This document shows, piece after piece, positions 8,105 to 17,667 of a stretch of 64,000 nucleotides of DNA. Position 1 is the first letter of the stretch. Each line of letters begins with the position of its first letter. A program made the translations under genes and the position numbers. A model generated the notes under the pieces. It was not told the DNA's origin and did no database searches. It saw only the letters and a list, made by a program, of their open reading frames with translations. The DNA comes from Mesotoga infera. Lineage in GTDB: Bacteria; Thermotogota; Thermotogae; Petrotogales; Kosmotogaceae. Location: positions 62,001 to 126,000 of the forward strand of contig NZ_LS974202.1 in assembly GCF_900157305.1 (NCBI RefSeq), written 5' to 3'.

Positions 8105-9583
8105 ATGCAGGAATACGTTGACTTCACAAGACCTGAATACAAAAAAACCAGAAAACTTGCTATCCTTGAAGGTTCTTTTTACAACATGGCCTTCCTGGTC
8201 ACACAGGGTTTCATTGTTACAGGTCTGGCGCTGGAGTATGGAGTATCGGAGTTCTTGATAGCCATAATCGGAGTATTGCCGACCCTGGCACAGTTGACCC
8301 AGCTGATCTCGCCGATCTTTTTGAGACTCTTCAAAAGCAGAAAAAAATCGATGGTTTTTGCAGCCATTATAGGCAGGGTTCCTCTGGCCTTTATACCGCT
8401 TACTCTGGCGATTGGCATAAAATTTCAATCATTGCTTCTCATAATACTTGCCATGATATCTTTGGGGAACTCGCTCGTTGGAACTTTCTGGGCATCAATA
8501 ATGAGAGATGTGATCGAGCCATCAAGCACGGGAAAATATTATGGTAGAAGGAATCTGATTCTCTCACTTTCTTCGATGCTGATCACCCCTCTCTATTCGC
8601 TCATACTGGACACTTTCGAGGGTGATACTGGATTTATAATAGTGACGGTTATTGCCACCTGTTTTGCCATGATAACCATCCTCCTGTTGATGAATCACTA
8701 TAACCCACCTGTGAGAACATACGGTAGCGGACGCATGTTCAAAGAGGTCTTCTCAAATCTAAAGTTCAGGCAGTATTTGAAGTTCTCTGTTCTTTGGAAC
8801 TTCGCCATAACTGTTTCAGGACCCTTCTATTCTTATCATCAACTGGTTAACCTCAAGGTGAGTTATTCATATCTCAGCGTGCTGAGCATTGTAGCTTCTC
8901 TTACATCGATGATCATGTACATCCTTTGGGGAAAGATCTCCGACCAGATAGGCCACCAGTCTGTAGCCGAATTTGGCATTCTGGGAGCCACTTGTCTTGC
9001 GTTGATGTGGACTTTCGTGACACCCCAATCATATCCTATTCTGCTGCCAGTTGACGCGATAGTTACCGGTGTTGTCTGGAGTGCCATAAACCTCTGCATA
9101 TTTACAATGATGATGGGAATGATGAAGGGATTGTCAGTCGAGCCGTATTTTGCAGTCCAGGCATTTCTCAACGGACTTGGGGCACTTGGAGGGTCGTTGC
9201 TAGGCGGCGTAATAGCCTCTTTCCTGAAGGGAAAGGTAATATATCTGCTGGGTATGGAGTTTCATGGGATTCAGGCTATCTTTCTGTTGGGAAGTATGTT
9301 GAGACTGAGCGCTTTCTTTATGCTGAAAAAGGTTCAGACTCCTAAAATTAAGAGTGTCTCGCAGCTGTTCTTCAACGTCATGTCAACCGTCGGTAGGAGA
9401 ATGGCCACAAGACCTTACGAATATCCTATGCTCTTTATGGGTGCAGGAAGGAAGAAAATCGAAAAAGAGCATCTCCCATTGGACCTTCCCGAGTCTCTTA
9501 AAGAACCGGGAGATGACATATTTATAGAATCTTCGACCGGAGACGATCCCGAGGACAGGAGCGGTCTGGAACCGCACGAGTGA
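8105..9583 (+). CDS. Major facilitator superfamily transporter
   Basis: 492 residues with about 12 hydrophobic segments in two halves. A long cytoplasmic linker lies near the middle, with MFS-like loops such as LFKSRKKSMVFAAIIGR after TM2 and WGKISDQIGHQSVAEFG between later helices. The hydrophilic acidic C-terminal tail (about 70 residues) lies past the last helix. The substrate cannot be read from sequence. The start is placed at the ATG at 8105 with GGGAG five bases before it; the TTG at 8093 would overlap this site. It ends directly against the convergent ABC exporter gene, with no intergenic base. Confidence 0.82.
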   Translation: MQEYVDFTRPEYKKTRKLAILEGSFYNMAFLVTQGFIVTGLALEYGVSEFLIAIIGVLPTLAQLTQLISPIFLRLFKSRKKSMVFAAIIGRVPLAFIPLTLAIGIKFQSLLLIILAMISLGNSLVGTFWASIMRDVIEPSSTGKYYGRRNLILSLSSMLITPLYSLILDTFEGDTGFIIVTVIATCFAMITILLLMNHYNPPVRTYGSGRMFKEVFSNLKFRQYLKFSVLWNFAITVSGPFYSYHQLVNLKVSYSYLSVLSIVASLTSMIMYILWGKISDQIGHQSVAEFGILGATCLALMWTFVTPQSYPILLPVDAIVTGVVWSAINLCIFTMMMGMMKGLSVEPYFAVQAFLNGLGALGGSLLGGVIASFLKGKVIYLLGMEFHGIQAIFLLGSMLRLSAFFMLKKVQTPKIKSVSQLFFNVMSTVGRRMATRPYEYPMLFMGAGRKKIEKEHLPLDLPESLKEPGDDIFIESSTGDDPEDRSGLEPHE

Positions 9584-11527
9584 TCAGGCAGTGTCACCGA
9601 GTTCGTACTGGAGCCTGTACAGGTCGGTGTAGATACCCCCCTTTGAAAGAAGCTCTTCATGGTTACCCGATTCCACGAGTGAGCCCCTATGAATGACCAT
9701 TATCCTGTCGGCGTTTCTGATCGTAGAAAGTCTGTGGGCGATTGTGATCATGGTCTTTTCTGATGATATCCTCTCCATCGCTTTCTGGATGAGCGCTTCG
9801 GTCTCGGTATCCACGTTGGCAGTGGCCTCATCTAGAACCAGTATGTCCGTATCGAAGACCACAGCCCTGGCAAGTGCTATGAGCTGTCTTTCACCAGCTG
9901 AAAGAGTTCCTCCCCTCTCGAGTATCATCGTGTCGTACCCGTCGGAGAGCTTTTCTATGAAGCTGTGAGCATAGACGTACTTGGCCGCTGAAATAACTTT
10001 CTCCCGGGATATAGAATTGTCGAAAAGTCTTATGTTATCTAAAATACTTCCTGAAAACAGAAAAACATCCTGTAACACCACGCCAACTTTTTTTCTCAGA
10101 CCTTGAAGGTTGTAGTCGTATATGTCTTTCCCATCGATTCGTATCACGCCCGATTGTATCCTGTATAACCCTGTCAATATGCTTATTATTGAAGTCTTTC
10201 CGGCTCCGGTCTCTCCGACGAAGGCGATCTTTTCTTTCGGCTTCACGGAGAACGAAATATCTTTCAAGACGTTGTGTTTACCATCATAGGCGAAAGTGAC
10301 TTTCTCGAATTCCACAGAACCTTTGAAACTAGAGGGGAGGGCTTTTTCATGGTGATAGATCTCTTCTTTTTCGTCCATCAATTTGAAGATCTTTTCGGCC
10401 GAGGCCAACGCGTTCTGAACGATATCGTATTTCTCTGCTATATCGTTCAGGGGTCTGAAGAACATATCTATATAAGAGACGAAGGCTACCAGTACACCAA
10501 ACTCGAGTACATTGCCAATTATTCCTTTCACGCCGAACCAAACAACTATGGCTATAGTGATATAGTAAAGCAGATCCAGCAAAGGTCTGAAAATAGCGAA
10601 TACCCAGAGCTGTTCCATTAGACTTTTGAAATAGTTTTTATTTACTCCGTCGAACTCTTCCCTCTTGCGCCTCTCCTGATTGAAGAGCTGAGTGATAGAC
10701 ATTCCGGAAATGTGCTCGGCTAGGAAGGCGTTTATTATGGCCAGCCTAGTTCTGACCTTTCTATATGCGAGCCTGTCGAAATATCTGAAAAGGAAGATGG
10801 CTGCTGCTATCACCGGCAATATTAGCAGTGTAATCAAACCCAGTCTGAAAGAGAGGTTTAGCATGATTATTATGATTCCACCCAAGAGTAGCACGTCCTT
10901 AACTATAGAAGTAATAACGCTAGTAAAGAACTCGGCCATGTTTTCGGTGTCGTTGGCTATTCTGGTGGCCAGCCTACCGCTTGGGTTGGTATCGAAGAAT
11001 CTCATCGGTACTCTGAGAATATGACTGAAGAGATCCACTCTTATGCCATGGGTGATCTTCTGTCCCATGTAAGATGTGGCGAAAACCTGTCCGTAGTTTA
11101 TGAAAAAGAGGGATATAAGTATCATCACCATATAAAGTGCCAGTCGCCCTATCCCGTTCAGATCTTCAACTCGCAGCTCTTGGAGTTGTTGCTGAGTGAT
11201 AGGATATTGCAAAACTCCATCAGTGACGACGTAATCACCACTTTCCGTCTGCTTCAGCGAGAAGGTTCCCTCTTCGGTATCGATGAAGCTAACCGAATCC
11301 CCCTCGTGAATCACAACGAGCGTGTATTCATTGTTCATGTAATCGTCTATCACCATCTTCGACAGAAGAGGTGGGAGAAGATCCAGTCCAGTGGAGGCGC
11401 CGATGAGAACGAGTGCTAGAATAAGTATCGGGAGATAAGGCTTGGTGTATTTCCAGAGCCTGAAGATTACCTTCCAATCTTCGACTTTCAGTTTTTCTTC
11501 CGCTTCGCTATATACATTTTGGGCCAT
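9584..11527 (-). CDS. ABC exporter half-transporter, consensus-site subunit (TM288-like)
   Basis: 647 residues: a six-helix exporter membrane domain fused to an ATPase domain. Walker A is GETGAGKTS, Walker B is ILVLDEATANVD with the catalytic glutamate, and the H-loop is IAHRLSTI. The signature is LSAGERQ rather than LSGGQ. Between TM1 and TM2 (about residues 66-122) there is an extra hydrophilic stretch that would lie outside the cell; relatives such as TM288 are shorter. Together with the upstream gene it should form a heterodimeric drug or lipid exporter. Its ATG follows the partner's stop by two bases, and the ribosome site GGAGG lies inside the partner's last codons, so translation is probably coupled. 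Confidence 0.9.
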   Translation of the reverse strand: MAQNVYSEAEEKLKVEDWKVIFRLWKYTKPYLPILILALVLIGASTGLDLLPPLLSKMVIDDYMNNEYTLVVIHEGDSVSFIDTEEGTFSLKQTESGDYVVTDGVLQYPITQQQLQELRVEDLNGIGRLALYMVMILISLFFINYGQVFATSYMGQKITHGIRVDLFSHILRVPMRFFDTNPSGRLATRIANDTENMAEFFTSVITSIVKDVLLLGGIIIIMLNLSFRLGLITLLILPVIAAAIFLFRYFDRLAYRKVRTRLAIINAFLAEHISGMSITQLFNQERRKREEFDGVNKNYFKSLMEQLWVFAIFRPLLDLLYYITIAIVVWFGVKGIIGNVLEFGVLVAFVSYIDMFFRPLNDIAEKYDIVQNALASAEKIFKLMDEKEEIYHHEKALPSSFKGSVEFEKVTFAYDGKHNVLKDISFSVKPKEKIAFVGETGAGKTSIISILTGLYRIQSGVIRIDGKDIYDYNLQGLRKKVGVVLQDVFLFSGSILDNIRLFDNSISREKVISAAKYVYAHSFIEKLSDGYDTMILERGGTLSAGERQLIALARAVVFDTDILVLDEATANVDTETEALIQKAMERISSEKTMITIAHRLSTIRNADRIMVIHRGSLVESGNHEELLSKGGIYTDLYRLQYELGDTA

Positions 11528-11529
11528 CG

Positions 11530-13260
11530 CTAATCCTCCTTGAGCTTTTCCTCTATCATCTGGCGCTCGTACATACGCTGATACAGGCCGCCGTTCCCGA
11601 TCAGATCGTGATGCTTACCTCGCTCCACGATCCTTCCTTCATGCATGACATAAATCATGTCGGCATCCACAACGGCCTTGAGCCTGTGAGAAACTACCAC
11701 TATCGAATGCTTTCCCTGTGAATCTTTAAGAGAGTCGAGTATCTTCTTCTCGGTCTCTGTATCGACGGCCGATAGACAATCATCCAGAACAATAATGGGC
11801 GTTTGTTTGATCAGAGCTCTAGCGATGGCCACTCTCTGCTTCTGGCCACCGGAAAGCGTTACTCCTCTTTCTCCGACAAGTGTGTCGTAACCTTCAGGAA
11901 AACTTATTATATCCTCATGAATCGAGGCTATGGAGGCGTACTTTTCCACCTCGCTATCGGTGAGTTCCATATTACCGAACCTTATGTTATTCCTTATCGT
12001 TTCCGAGAAGAGAAAAGTCTCCTGCGGAACGTAAGCTATTTTCTCTCTTATAACCTCAGGGGGAAGACGATTTATATCGTATCCATCGATAAAAAGCATT
12101 CCCTTTTCTATCGGGTAGAGACGAGCGATCAATTTTGCAAGTGTAGATTTGCCCGATCCGGTGGTTCCAACTATCGCAACCTTTGTACCGGGGTTCAATT
12201 CGAAATCTATATCACGGAGAACAGGACGATTTCCGGTAGGATATGTGAACGTGAGGTTTTTTAGCAAAATATGGCCATTGAAATCCTCTAGCGATACGGG
12301 ATCTTCAACAACGATGTTATTCTTTTCTTCGAGTACTTCCATCAACCTTTTATAAGAAGCCCGACCTCGCTGAACCATATTTATTACCCATCCAAAGGCC
12401 GTCATAGGCCAGATAAGCATTCCCAGGTATGATGTGAAAGTGACATATTCTCCAAGTGTGAGCTGGCCGAGAACTACCATCTGTCCTCCAAAGAACGTCG
12501 CCAGCACCGAGCCTAGCATTGACAGCATCTGTATAAGGGGAAAGAACATCCCCCATACTTTTATCAGTTTAATATTCTCCTGAACGTAGTTGTCGGACTT
12601 CTCGTTCAGAGTGTCGTTTCTCAATCCCTCTATACCATAGCTTTTTATCAACCTGGCACCAGAGATGGATTCTTCGACCGTGTCGGTCAGATTTGAAAAG
12701 GCAGCCTGGACTCTTTTGAACCTCTTGTGAATGATTCTGCCGAAAAAAGTCGATACTACCGCGAGAAGAGGCAGAGGAATGATAGCGATCCATGTGAGCT
12801 TCCAGCTGGTGAAGGAACCCATTGCTATTATCGTGACTGATATGAGGAAGATCGAATCTATGGTCATAACTATCGCCGGTCCCATAGCCATTCTCACAGC
12901 GTTGACATCGTTGGTGAACCTGGCCATCAGATCTCCTACTCTCGTCTTGTCGTAGAACGTTGGAGGCAAATCCAGCAGCTTTTGAAATAGCGTCTTCCTG
13001 GCGTAGTATTCGAACCTCCTGGCCGAACCCATTATGAATACACGCCAGAAGAGACGTGTTATGAACAGCCCCAAGGCTACACCTATAACTGCCAGAATCA
13101 GAAGTCCGATGTATTCAATATCCTGGACGCCGCTCCTGAGTTCGTCGACTATACTTCCCATGATTCTTGGTGTTATTAACATGAGTGCATCGACTGAAAT
13201 CAAAAAAAGGATACCGATGAGATATCTGTACCAGTTTTGCTTAATGAAATACCTTATCAA
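11530..13260 (-). CDS. ABC exporter half-transporter, degenerate-site subunit (TM287-like)
   Basis: 576 residues: a six-helix membrane domain followed by an ATPase domain with Walker A GTTGSGKST, signature LSGGQKQR and Walker B IIVLDDCLSAVD. The catalytic glutamate after Walker B is aspartate, the hallmark of the degenerate site in heterodimeric exporters such as Thermotoga TM287/288. The canonical LSGGQ here would complete the partner's active site. First gene of the two-gene operon. I place the start at the TTG at 13260, with GGAG about eight bases upstream; a TTG at 13299 is open but lacks a ribosome site. The substrate is unknown, likely hydrophobic. Confidence 0.9.
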   Translation of the reverse strand: MIRYFIKQNWYRYLIGILFLISVDALMLITPRIMGSIVDELRSGVQDIEYIGLLILAVIGVALGLFITRLFWRVFIMGSARRFEYYARKTLFQKLLDLPPTFYDKTRVGDLMARFTNDVNAVRMAMGPAIVMTIDSIFLISVTIIAMGSFTSWKLTWIAIIPLPLLAVVSTFFGRIIHKRFKRVQAAFSNLTDTVEESISGARLIKSYGIEGLRNDTLNEKSDNYVQENIKLIKVWGMFFPLIQMLSMLGSVLATFFGGQMVVLGQLTLGEYVTFTSYLGMLIWPMTAFGWVINMVQRGRASYKRLMEVLEEKNNIVVEDPVSLEDFNGHILLKNLTFTYPTGNRPVLRDIDFELNPGTKVAIVGTTGSGKSTLAKLIARLYPIEKGMLFIDGYDINRLPPEVIREKIAYVPQETFLFSETIRNNIRFGNMELTDSEVEKYASIASIHEDIISFPEGYDTLVGERGVTLSGGQKQRVAIARALIKQTPIIVLDDCLSAVDTETEKKILDSLKDSQGKHSIVVVSHRLKAVVDADMIYVMHEGRIVERGKHHDLIGNGGLYQRMYERQMIEEKLKED

Positions 13261-13432
13261 ATGCACCACTCCACAAGTTAGCTTAACTGACGTTATCAAT
13301 CATAAGAGATAAGCCTCTTCCACTGGTGATGGAAAGATTAACATTCTCTCGATCGAAGGTCGGCCATTTTCTTCAATGTATTATAATATCATTAACAGAT
13401 TCGATCAAACAGACATTGGTAGGTGTATCCAG

Positions 13433-14749
13433 ATGAAAAGGCATTCATTGCTCGCAGTATTCTGTACCCTTCTCTTTTCAAGCCTTTTGCCTGTGGCCGT
13501 TGTTTTCTCCGGAGGCGGCGGGCGAGGAGCCTATCAGGTTGGTGTTTACGGAGCTCTCCTGGATTTGGATATAGAGATCGAGGGGATCTTCGGCACATCA
13601 GTGGGAGCGATAAACGCCGCTGGTATAATCAGTGAGGGCTACGAAGCAACCAAGGATCTCTGGTATGACATGGAATACACGCAACTGATGGAAGCCTCTC
13701 CAGAGCTCTATAACCTTCTTCAGGGAAAGCTTTTTTCCCTTAATACTTTAGAATTGGCCTCGGCGCTGAGACTACTTACAACTGAGGGGGGCATAGACGT
13801 CTCGCTTTTAAAGGAAAAACTCCGTAAAATAATAAGCGAAGAGAAAATACGAAAGAGCCGTATGGATTTCGGTGTAGTCGCTTACTCGCTGAGTGATGTC
13901 CGGCCATTTGTAATCTACAAAGAAAACTGCCCCGAAGGTCTTCTTGTAGATTATGTTCTTGCCAGCGCCAACTTCCCAGCTTTCAAGAGAGAAGAGATTG
14001 GCAATGAGCTCTTCATAGATGGTGGCGTATATTCGAACATCCCGCTTTTCATGGCCAGAGAGAGGGGATTCAAAGAGGTTGTGGCTGTCGACGTGATGGG
14101 TCTGAGAATCGGGAATTCTCTCGCGTACGTAAATCTCTTCAACGAGGGAATGGAAGTGATTCTTTTGGAACCGTCGCAGCAATTTGGCACCGTTATGACT
14201 TTCGACGGCGAAATCTCTGTTAAGTACGTGATCTGTGGCTATCTTGACACTATGAAGGCCTTCGGAAAACTTGTCGGCGATAGATACTTCATCTTCGGAG
14301 ATAGCGATCCACTGGCCGATCGTTTTTTATGCCTCGATCTTGAATCGAGGTGTGAAGCGTTGGCGCTAGTTGGTCTTAAAGCGGTGGAAAATGCTCCGGC
14401 AGAGTACCATTATTACAGACAGTTGATTCCCTGGCTTGAGACGGTTATGGATTGCGAATTTACATCACCTGCGCTGACCGTTATGAAGGTACTTGAAGAG
14501 CTGGCTGAATTTCTCGAGATCGATAGATTGTGGCCATACACGCCAGGGTTGATCCTGGAGAAAGTGGAGAGTACCTGGGATCCCGCTCTTTACATACATG
14601 AACGATCTGTACAGTTTCTCACGAAATACAATAAACTGCTTCGTTTGGTTACTTATGTGTCGGAAAAGTCTCCATACAGCGGTGTCGAGTCAGCGGATTT
14701 CGCGGAGTTTGTAGAGAAGTTCAGACTAAGACTCTCTCTTTCGAACTGA
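13433..14749 (+). CDS. Secreted patatin-like phospholipase
   Basis: 438 residues with a hydrophobic signal-like N-terminus. Patatin motifs are intact: the glycine-rich oxyanion loop GGGGRGAYQVG right after the leader, the nucleophile elbow GTSVG (Ser56), and the catalytic dyad motif DGGVYSN. The domain ends near residue 240; the C-terminal 190 residues are not recognised. Family members are lipid acyl hydrolases. The leader suggests action in the periplasm or at the envelope, although patatin cores start unusually close to the cleavage site here. Start at the ATG with AGGTG seven bases before it; a longer frame from 13376 has no signal. It overlaps the convergent GNAT gene by 29 bases. Confidence 0.87.
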   Translation: MKRHSLLAVFCTLLFSSLLPVAVVFSGGGGRGAYQVGVYGALLDLDIEIEGIFGTSVGAINAAGIISEGYEATKDLWYDMEYTQLMEASPELYNLLQGKLFSLNTLELASALRLLTTEGGIDVSLLKEKLRKIISEEKIRKSRMDFGVVAYSLSDVRPFVIYKENCPEGLLVDYVLASANFPAFKREEIGNELFIDGGVYSNIPLFMARERGFKEVVAVDVMGLRIGNSLAYVNLFNEGMEVILLEPSQQFGTVMTFDGEISVKYVICGYLDTMKAFGKLVGDRYFIFGDSDPLADRFLCLDLESRCEALALVGLKAVENAPAEYHYYRQLIPWLETVMDCEFTSPALTVMKVLEELAEFLEIDRLWPYTPGLILEKVESTWDPALYIHERSVQFLTKYNKLLRLVTYVSEKSPYSGVESADFAEFVEKFRLRLSLSN

Positions 14750-15911
14750 AGCGATCCGCGGCGTAACCGTATATCTCTCTGAGACTCAACGGCCTTTTGA
14801 TCAGATTTTTACCGAAGACTATATAATGCTTATACTCTTCTCCACCGGCTCTGAGAGCGTTGGCGATCATCGTCGAGTTCATCCAGCTAACCGATGAACC
14901 TTCTATTATTTTGTAACCCATCTCTCTCACGTTTTTGTAAGCCTTCACGAACATGGCAGAAGGAACTCCCCTGTTCCTGAACTCGGGGACGACAAAGAGT
15001 ATGGCAGCACGCACCCGTTCTATCGTCTTTCTCTTTGTAAGAAATTTGTACCAGCCGAAGGGAAATAGTTTACCACCTATCTCTCTCACTATCGGACTGA
15101 AGTCCGGAAATGCTACGAAATAGCCGATCGGCCGTCCTTCGGATCTTGCGATGATTACCATTCTACTGTCGGCAACGAGTTTGAGCGTCCTAGCCGCCTG
15201 AAATATCTCATCGAAGGTAGGCTTGATTATGTCTTCTTCCCATTCAGGCATCGACTCCACAGTAATTTTGTGAATATCCCGCGCAAGATTCTTGATATGC
15301 TTGAAGTTGGCCTCTTCTACATAGAAATTGTAACGTCGCATAGCGATCTCAGTTCCCTTGATCTCTCTCTCGGAAATCACGTTTTCAAGATTGTATCTAA
15401 AAGCAAGGTATTTGAGATACACTTTGTACTCTTTGAAAATATCGATATAGTAGGGTGGGTTGTAAGGCATTAATATCGCCGGTGGATCTTCGAAGTTATC
15501 GACCAATAACCCTCTGAAATCGTCACCGTTGGTCGGCGATACCGGACCTTTTATGAATTTCATTCCCATATTTTTTGCCCAGCTTTCGGCTGTTTTCAAA
15601 AGAGCATCGGCTACAATTTTTGAGTCTATCGATTCGAAGAGCGTGAAATAAGCATGATCTACGCCCTTTTCTCTGTTCATCGCCTGTTCTATGCCAACGG
15701 CAATCCTACCTACGACACTCCCGTTTTCTCTGGCAAGGAAAAATTCGTGTGGGCCGTTCGAAAACAAGTTAGATCCCTTGCCCTTCATGATAGCTTTTAT
15801 CTCATGTCTGAACGGGGGAACCCACAGGGGATGATCTTTGTAGATCTTCGTGGGCAGAGAAATAAAGTCTTTAACATCTCTTGTGCTGGATAATCTGGAT
15901 ATCTTTAACAT
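14721..15911 (-). CDS. GNAT-fold N-acyltransferase-like protein
   Basis: 396 residues. The N-terminal segment (DHPLWVPPFRHEIKAI, then FFLARENGSVVGRIAVGIE) and the C-terminal segment (IIARSEGRPIGYFVAFPD, ILFVVPEFRNRGVPSAMFVKAY) fit GNAT-like acyl-CoA transferases. The latter contains the R/Q-x-x-G-x-P/A acyl-CoA loop pattern. This two-part family (YghO-like) occurs in many bacteria without a defined substrate. Soluble, no leader. Start at the ATG at 15911, with GGAGTG seven bases upstream. Its 3' end overlaps the patatin gene. Confidence 0.75.
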   Translation of the reverse strand: MLKISRLSSTRDVKDFISLPTKIYKDHPLWVPPFRHEIKAIMKGKGSNLFSNGPHEFFLARENGSVVGRIAVGIEQAMNREKGVDHAYFTLFESIDSKIVADALLKTAESWAKNMGMKFIKGPVSPTNGDDFRGLLVDNFEDPPAILMPYNPPYYIDIFKEYKVYLKYLAFRYNLENVISEREIKGTEIAMRRYNFYVEEANFKHIKNLARDIHKITVESMPEWEEDIIKPTFDEIFQAARTLKLVADSRMVIIARSEGRPIGYFVAFPDFSPIVREIGGKLFPFGWYKFLTKRKTIERVRAAILFVVPEFRNRGVPSAMFVKAYKNVREMGYKIIEGSSVSWMNSTMIANALRAGGEEYKHYIVFGKNLIKRPLSLREIYGYAADRFSSKERVLV

Positions 15912-15990
15912 CGATCTACACTCCAATATAAAGACTGACAACACTTTCAGATTCTAACACACCTGGTACTGGAGCGTTTTTTTGAAGAGA

Positions 15991-17100
15991 TCAACGGATA
16001 TCCAAATTTCTGGTATCGGAGATAAGCTCCGCGTATGGACCTTCCGAGATCAAACCGGTTGAACCATCAGACCTTATGAAAAAGTCGGGAGTGATGAGTA
16101 TGTTTTTACCTTTAAATCCCGCTTTTATCCTTGTGTAGTCTCCGACGAAGACGTTACTGAGATCGACTCCCTCGCAAAGTTCACAGTTGGAACCTACCAT
16201 AGTTGGCCCTTCAAGCCTTACGTTCCTTTCGATTTTGGTGTTGGCGCCTATGAAAACAGGCGTGATTATTTTGGCTGTCTTCTCGACGATCGTACCGATT
16301 CCCTTCCACAAACCTGAAGTGATCTCTTTACCCGATGGCTTGAAGCCCTTGATCTTTCCCTGAAGAGCCTGACCCAGTATCGATAAATAGTCGGAGTTTC
16401 TGCCGATGTCGAACCAGTCAATTTCAGTCGTGAAAGAATATACAGACTCCTTTCTCTTCACAAGATCGGGGAGAAGCTGGCTACCTATATCATAAAACGT
16501 TCCGGAAGGGATATATTTGAATACGGACGGTTCAAAGATGTAGATGCCTGTGTTGGCCATATTAGATCCGGCCTTTTCCAGGGAAGGTTTCTCCTGAAAG
16601 GAGCCTACACGGCCATATGAATCGCTTACCACTATTCCGTAATTGGAAACCTGCTCGTTAGGAACTTCTTTTGTCAGGATAGTTGCGATCGAACCTCTAG
16701 AGTTGTGAAAATCGAGAGCTGTTTTTAAGTCGAAATCTATGATCGCATCGCCACAGACCACAATAAAGGTTTCATCGAAAAAGGCAGAGCTGTCCTGGAT
16801 TCTTCGCATGCCTCCTGCCGATCCGACCGGTTCGGCTATGAGTTGACCCTTCTCGAAATGACCCTCGAAAGAGTATCCTATTCTCACTCCGTACCTGTAA
16901 CCACTTTTTAGGTAGTTTTGCATAACCCAGCCCAGGTGTGAAATGTTTATCATGATATCCCTGACTTCATGACGGGCGAGAAGCTCGATTATAAACTCGA
17001 TTACAGGTTTCTCGATTATCGGAAGCATTGGCTTTGGAATCTTGTTGGTGAGCGGTTTCAACCGTGTTCCGGCACCTGCGGCCAAAATCATGGCTTTCAT
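15991..17100 (-). CDS. NDP-sugar pyrophosphorylase (nucleotidyltransferase plus left-handed beta-helix)
   Basis: 369 residues. The N-terminus MKAMILAAGAGTRLKPLT is the nucleotide-binding signature, followed by IPKPMLPI. VCGDAIIDFD supplies the metal-binding aspartate region, and EIDWFDIGR is typical of the sugar-binding end. The C-terminal 110 residues are hexapeptide-like (IGANTKIERNVRLEGPTMVG), forming a beta-helix. It joins a sugar 1-phosphate (glucose or mannose type) to a nucleotide for polysaccharide or glycolipid synthesis; the sugar cannot be fixed from sequence. The upstream small membrane protein gene ends 10 bases before the start, so they are probably one unit. Confidence 0.85.
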   Translation of the reverse strand: MKAMILAAGAGTRLKPLTNKIPKPMLPIIEKPVIEFIIELLARHEVRDIMINISHLGWVMQNYLKSGYRYGVRIGYSFEGHFEKGQLIAEPVGSAGGMRRIQDSSAFFDETFIVVCGDAIIDFDLKTALDFHNSRGSIATILTKEVPNEQVSNYGIVVSDSYGRVGSFQEKPSLEKAGSNMANTGIYIFEPSVFKYIPSGTFYDIGSQLLPDLVKRKESVYSFTTEIDWFDIGRNSDYLSILGQALQGKIKGFKPSGKEITSGLWKGIGTIVEKTAKIITPVFIGANTKIERNVRLEGPTMVGSNCELCEGVDLSNVFVGDYTRIKAGFKGKNILITPDFFIRSDGSTGLISEGPYAELISDTRNLDIR

Positions 17101-17110
17101 CGATTACCTC

Positions 17111-17590
17111 CTATCTTTTGGTCAATCTGATATTCTTGAAAACAACTAGCACTCCAATTGCCAGAAGCACCAGGCCAACGAAGATTCCTAGAGCTTTTGG
17201 TGCTACATTCATTAACACGAAAAACACGGAAATGGCTGCGAGAAGGAAGGCGGCGAACAGCAGACCTGAATCCTTCTTCTCCTCTGCAATGAAAATCTGG
17301 AAGAGACCCACGGCAGGGGCCATTATGAACAGAGCCCAGCCTCCAGCGGCTATGAAACTCGGGAAAATTACGTTCAGAGTCAATATCAACGAGACAACAA
17401 GCAATATGCCTCCAGGCACGAACAGCCCTTTTTCACCTCCTGTAGCGGCCCTGTACTCCATGAAAATAGCCGGTACCCATACGAAGAGCAACCAGAGATT
17501 TACGGTGAAGGAAGGTAAGAGTATTATCAGCAGACCGAACAGCACCATGATTGAACCTATAGCTATTCTGAACAGCGTTTCCTTGTTCAC
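17111..17590 (-). CDS. Small polytopic membrane protein, unknown function
   Basis: 159 residues with about six hydrophobic segments in short hairpins and few charged loops (RAATGGEKG, AEEKKDSG). The layout recalls HdeD/DUF308-type membrane proteins, but I do not recognise a diagnostic motif. The likely start is the GTG at 17590, with GGAGG eight bases upstream; a TTG at 17605 overlaps that site. It lies 10 bases ahead of the nucleotidyltransferase gene, so it may serve envelope sugar metabolism, but this is only positional. Confidence 0.6.
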   Translation of the reverse strand: MNKETLFRIAIGSIMVLFGLLIILLPSFTVNLWLLFVWVPAIFMEYRAATGGEKGLFVPGGILLVVSLILTLNVIFPSFIAAGGWALFIMAPAVGLFQIFIAEEKKDSGLLFAAFLLAAISVFFVLMNVAPKALGIFVGLVLLAIGVLVVFKNIRLTKR

Positions 17591-17667
17591 TACAATCGCC
17601 TCCAATAGTTTCGATCATCGGAATTATATCAAGTCAGAAGCGGCACACAAAAGCGCAAAAACACTGC

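Noticed and set aside
7844-8428. A 194-residue minus-strand open frame across the M24-MFS gap
   Set aside because: It overlaps the ends of two real genes, lacks a ribosome site and has an unlikely composition.
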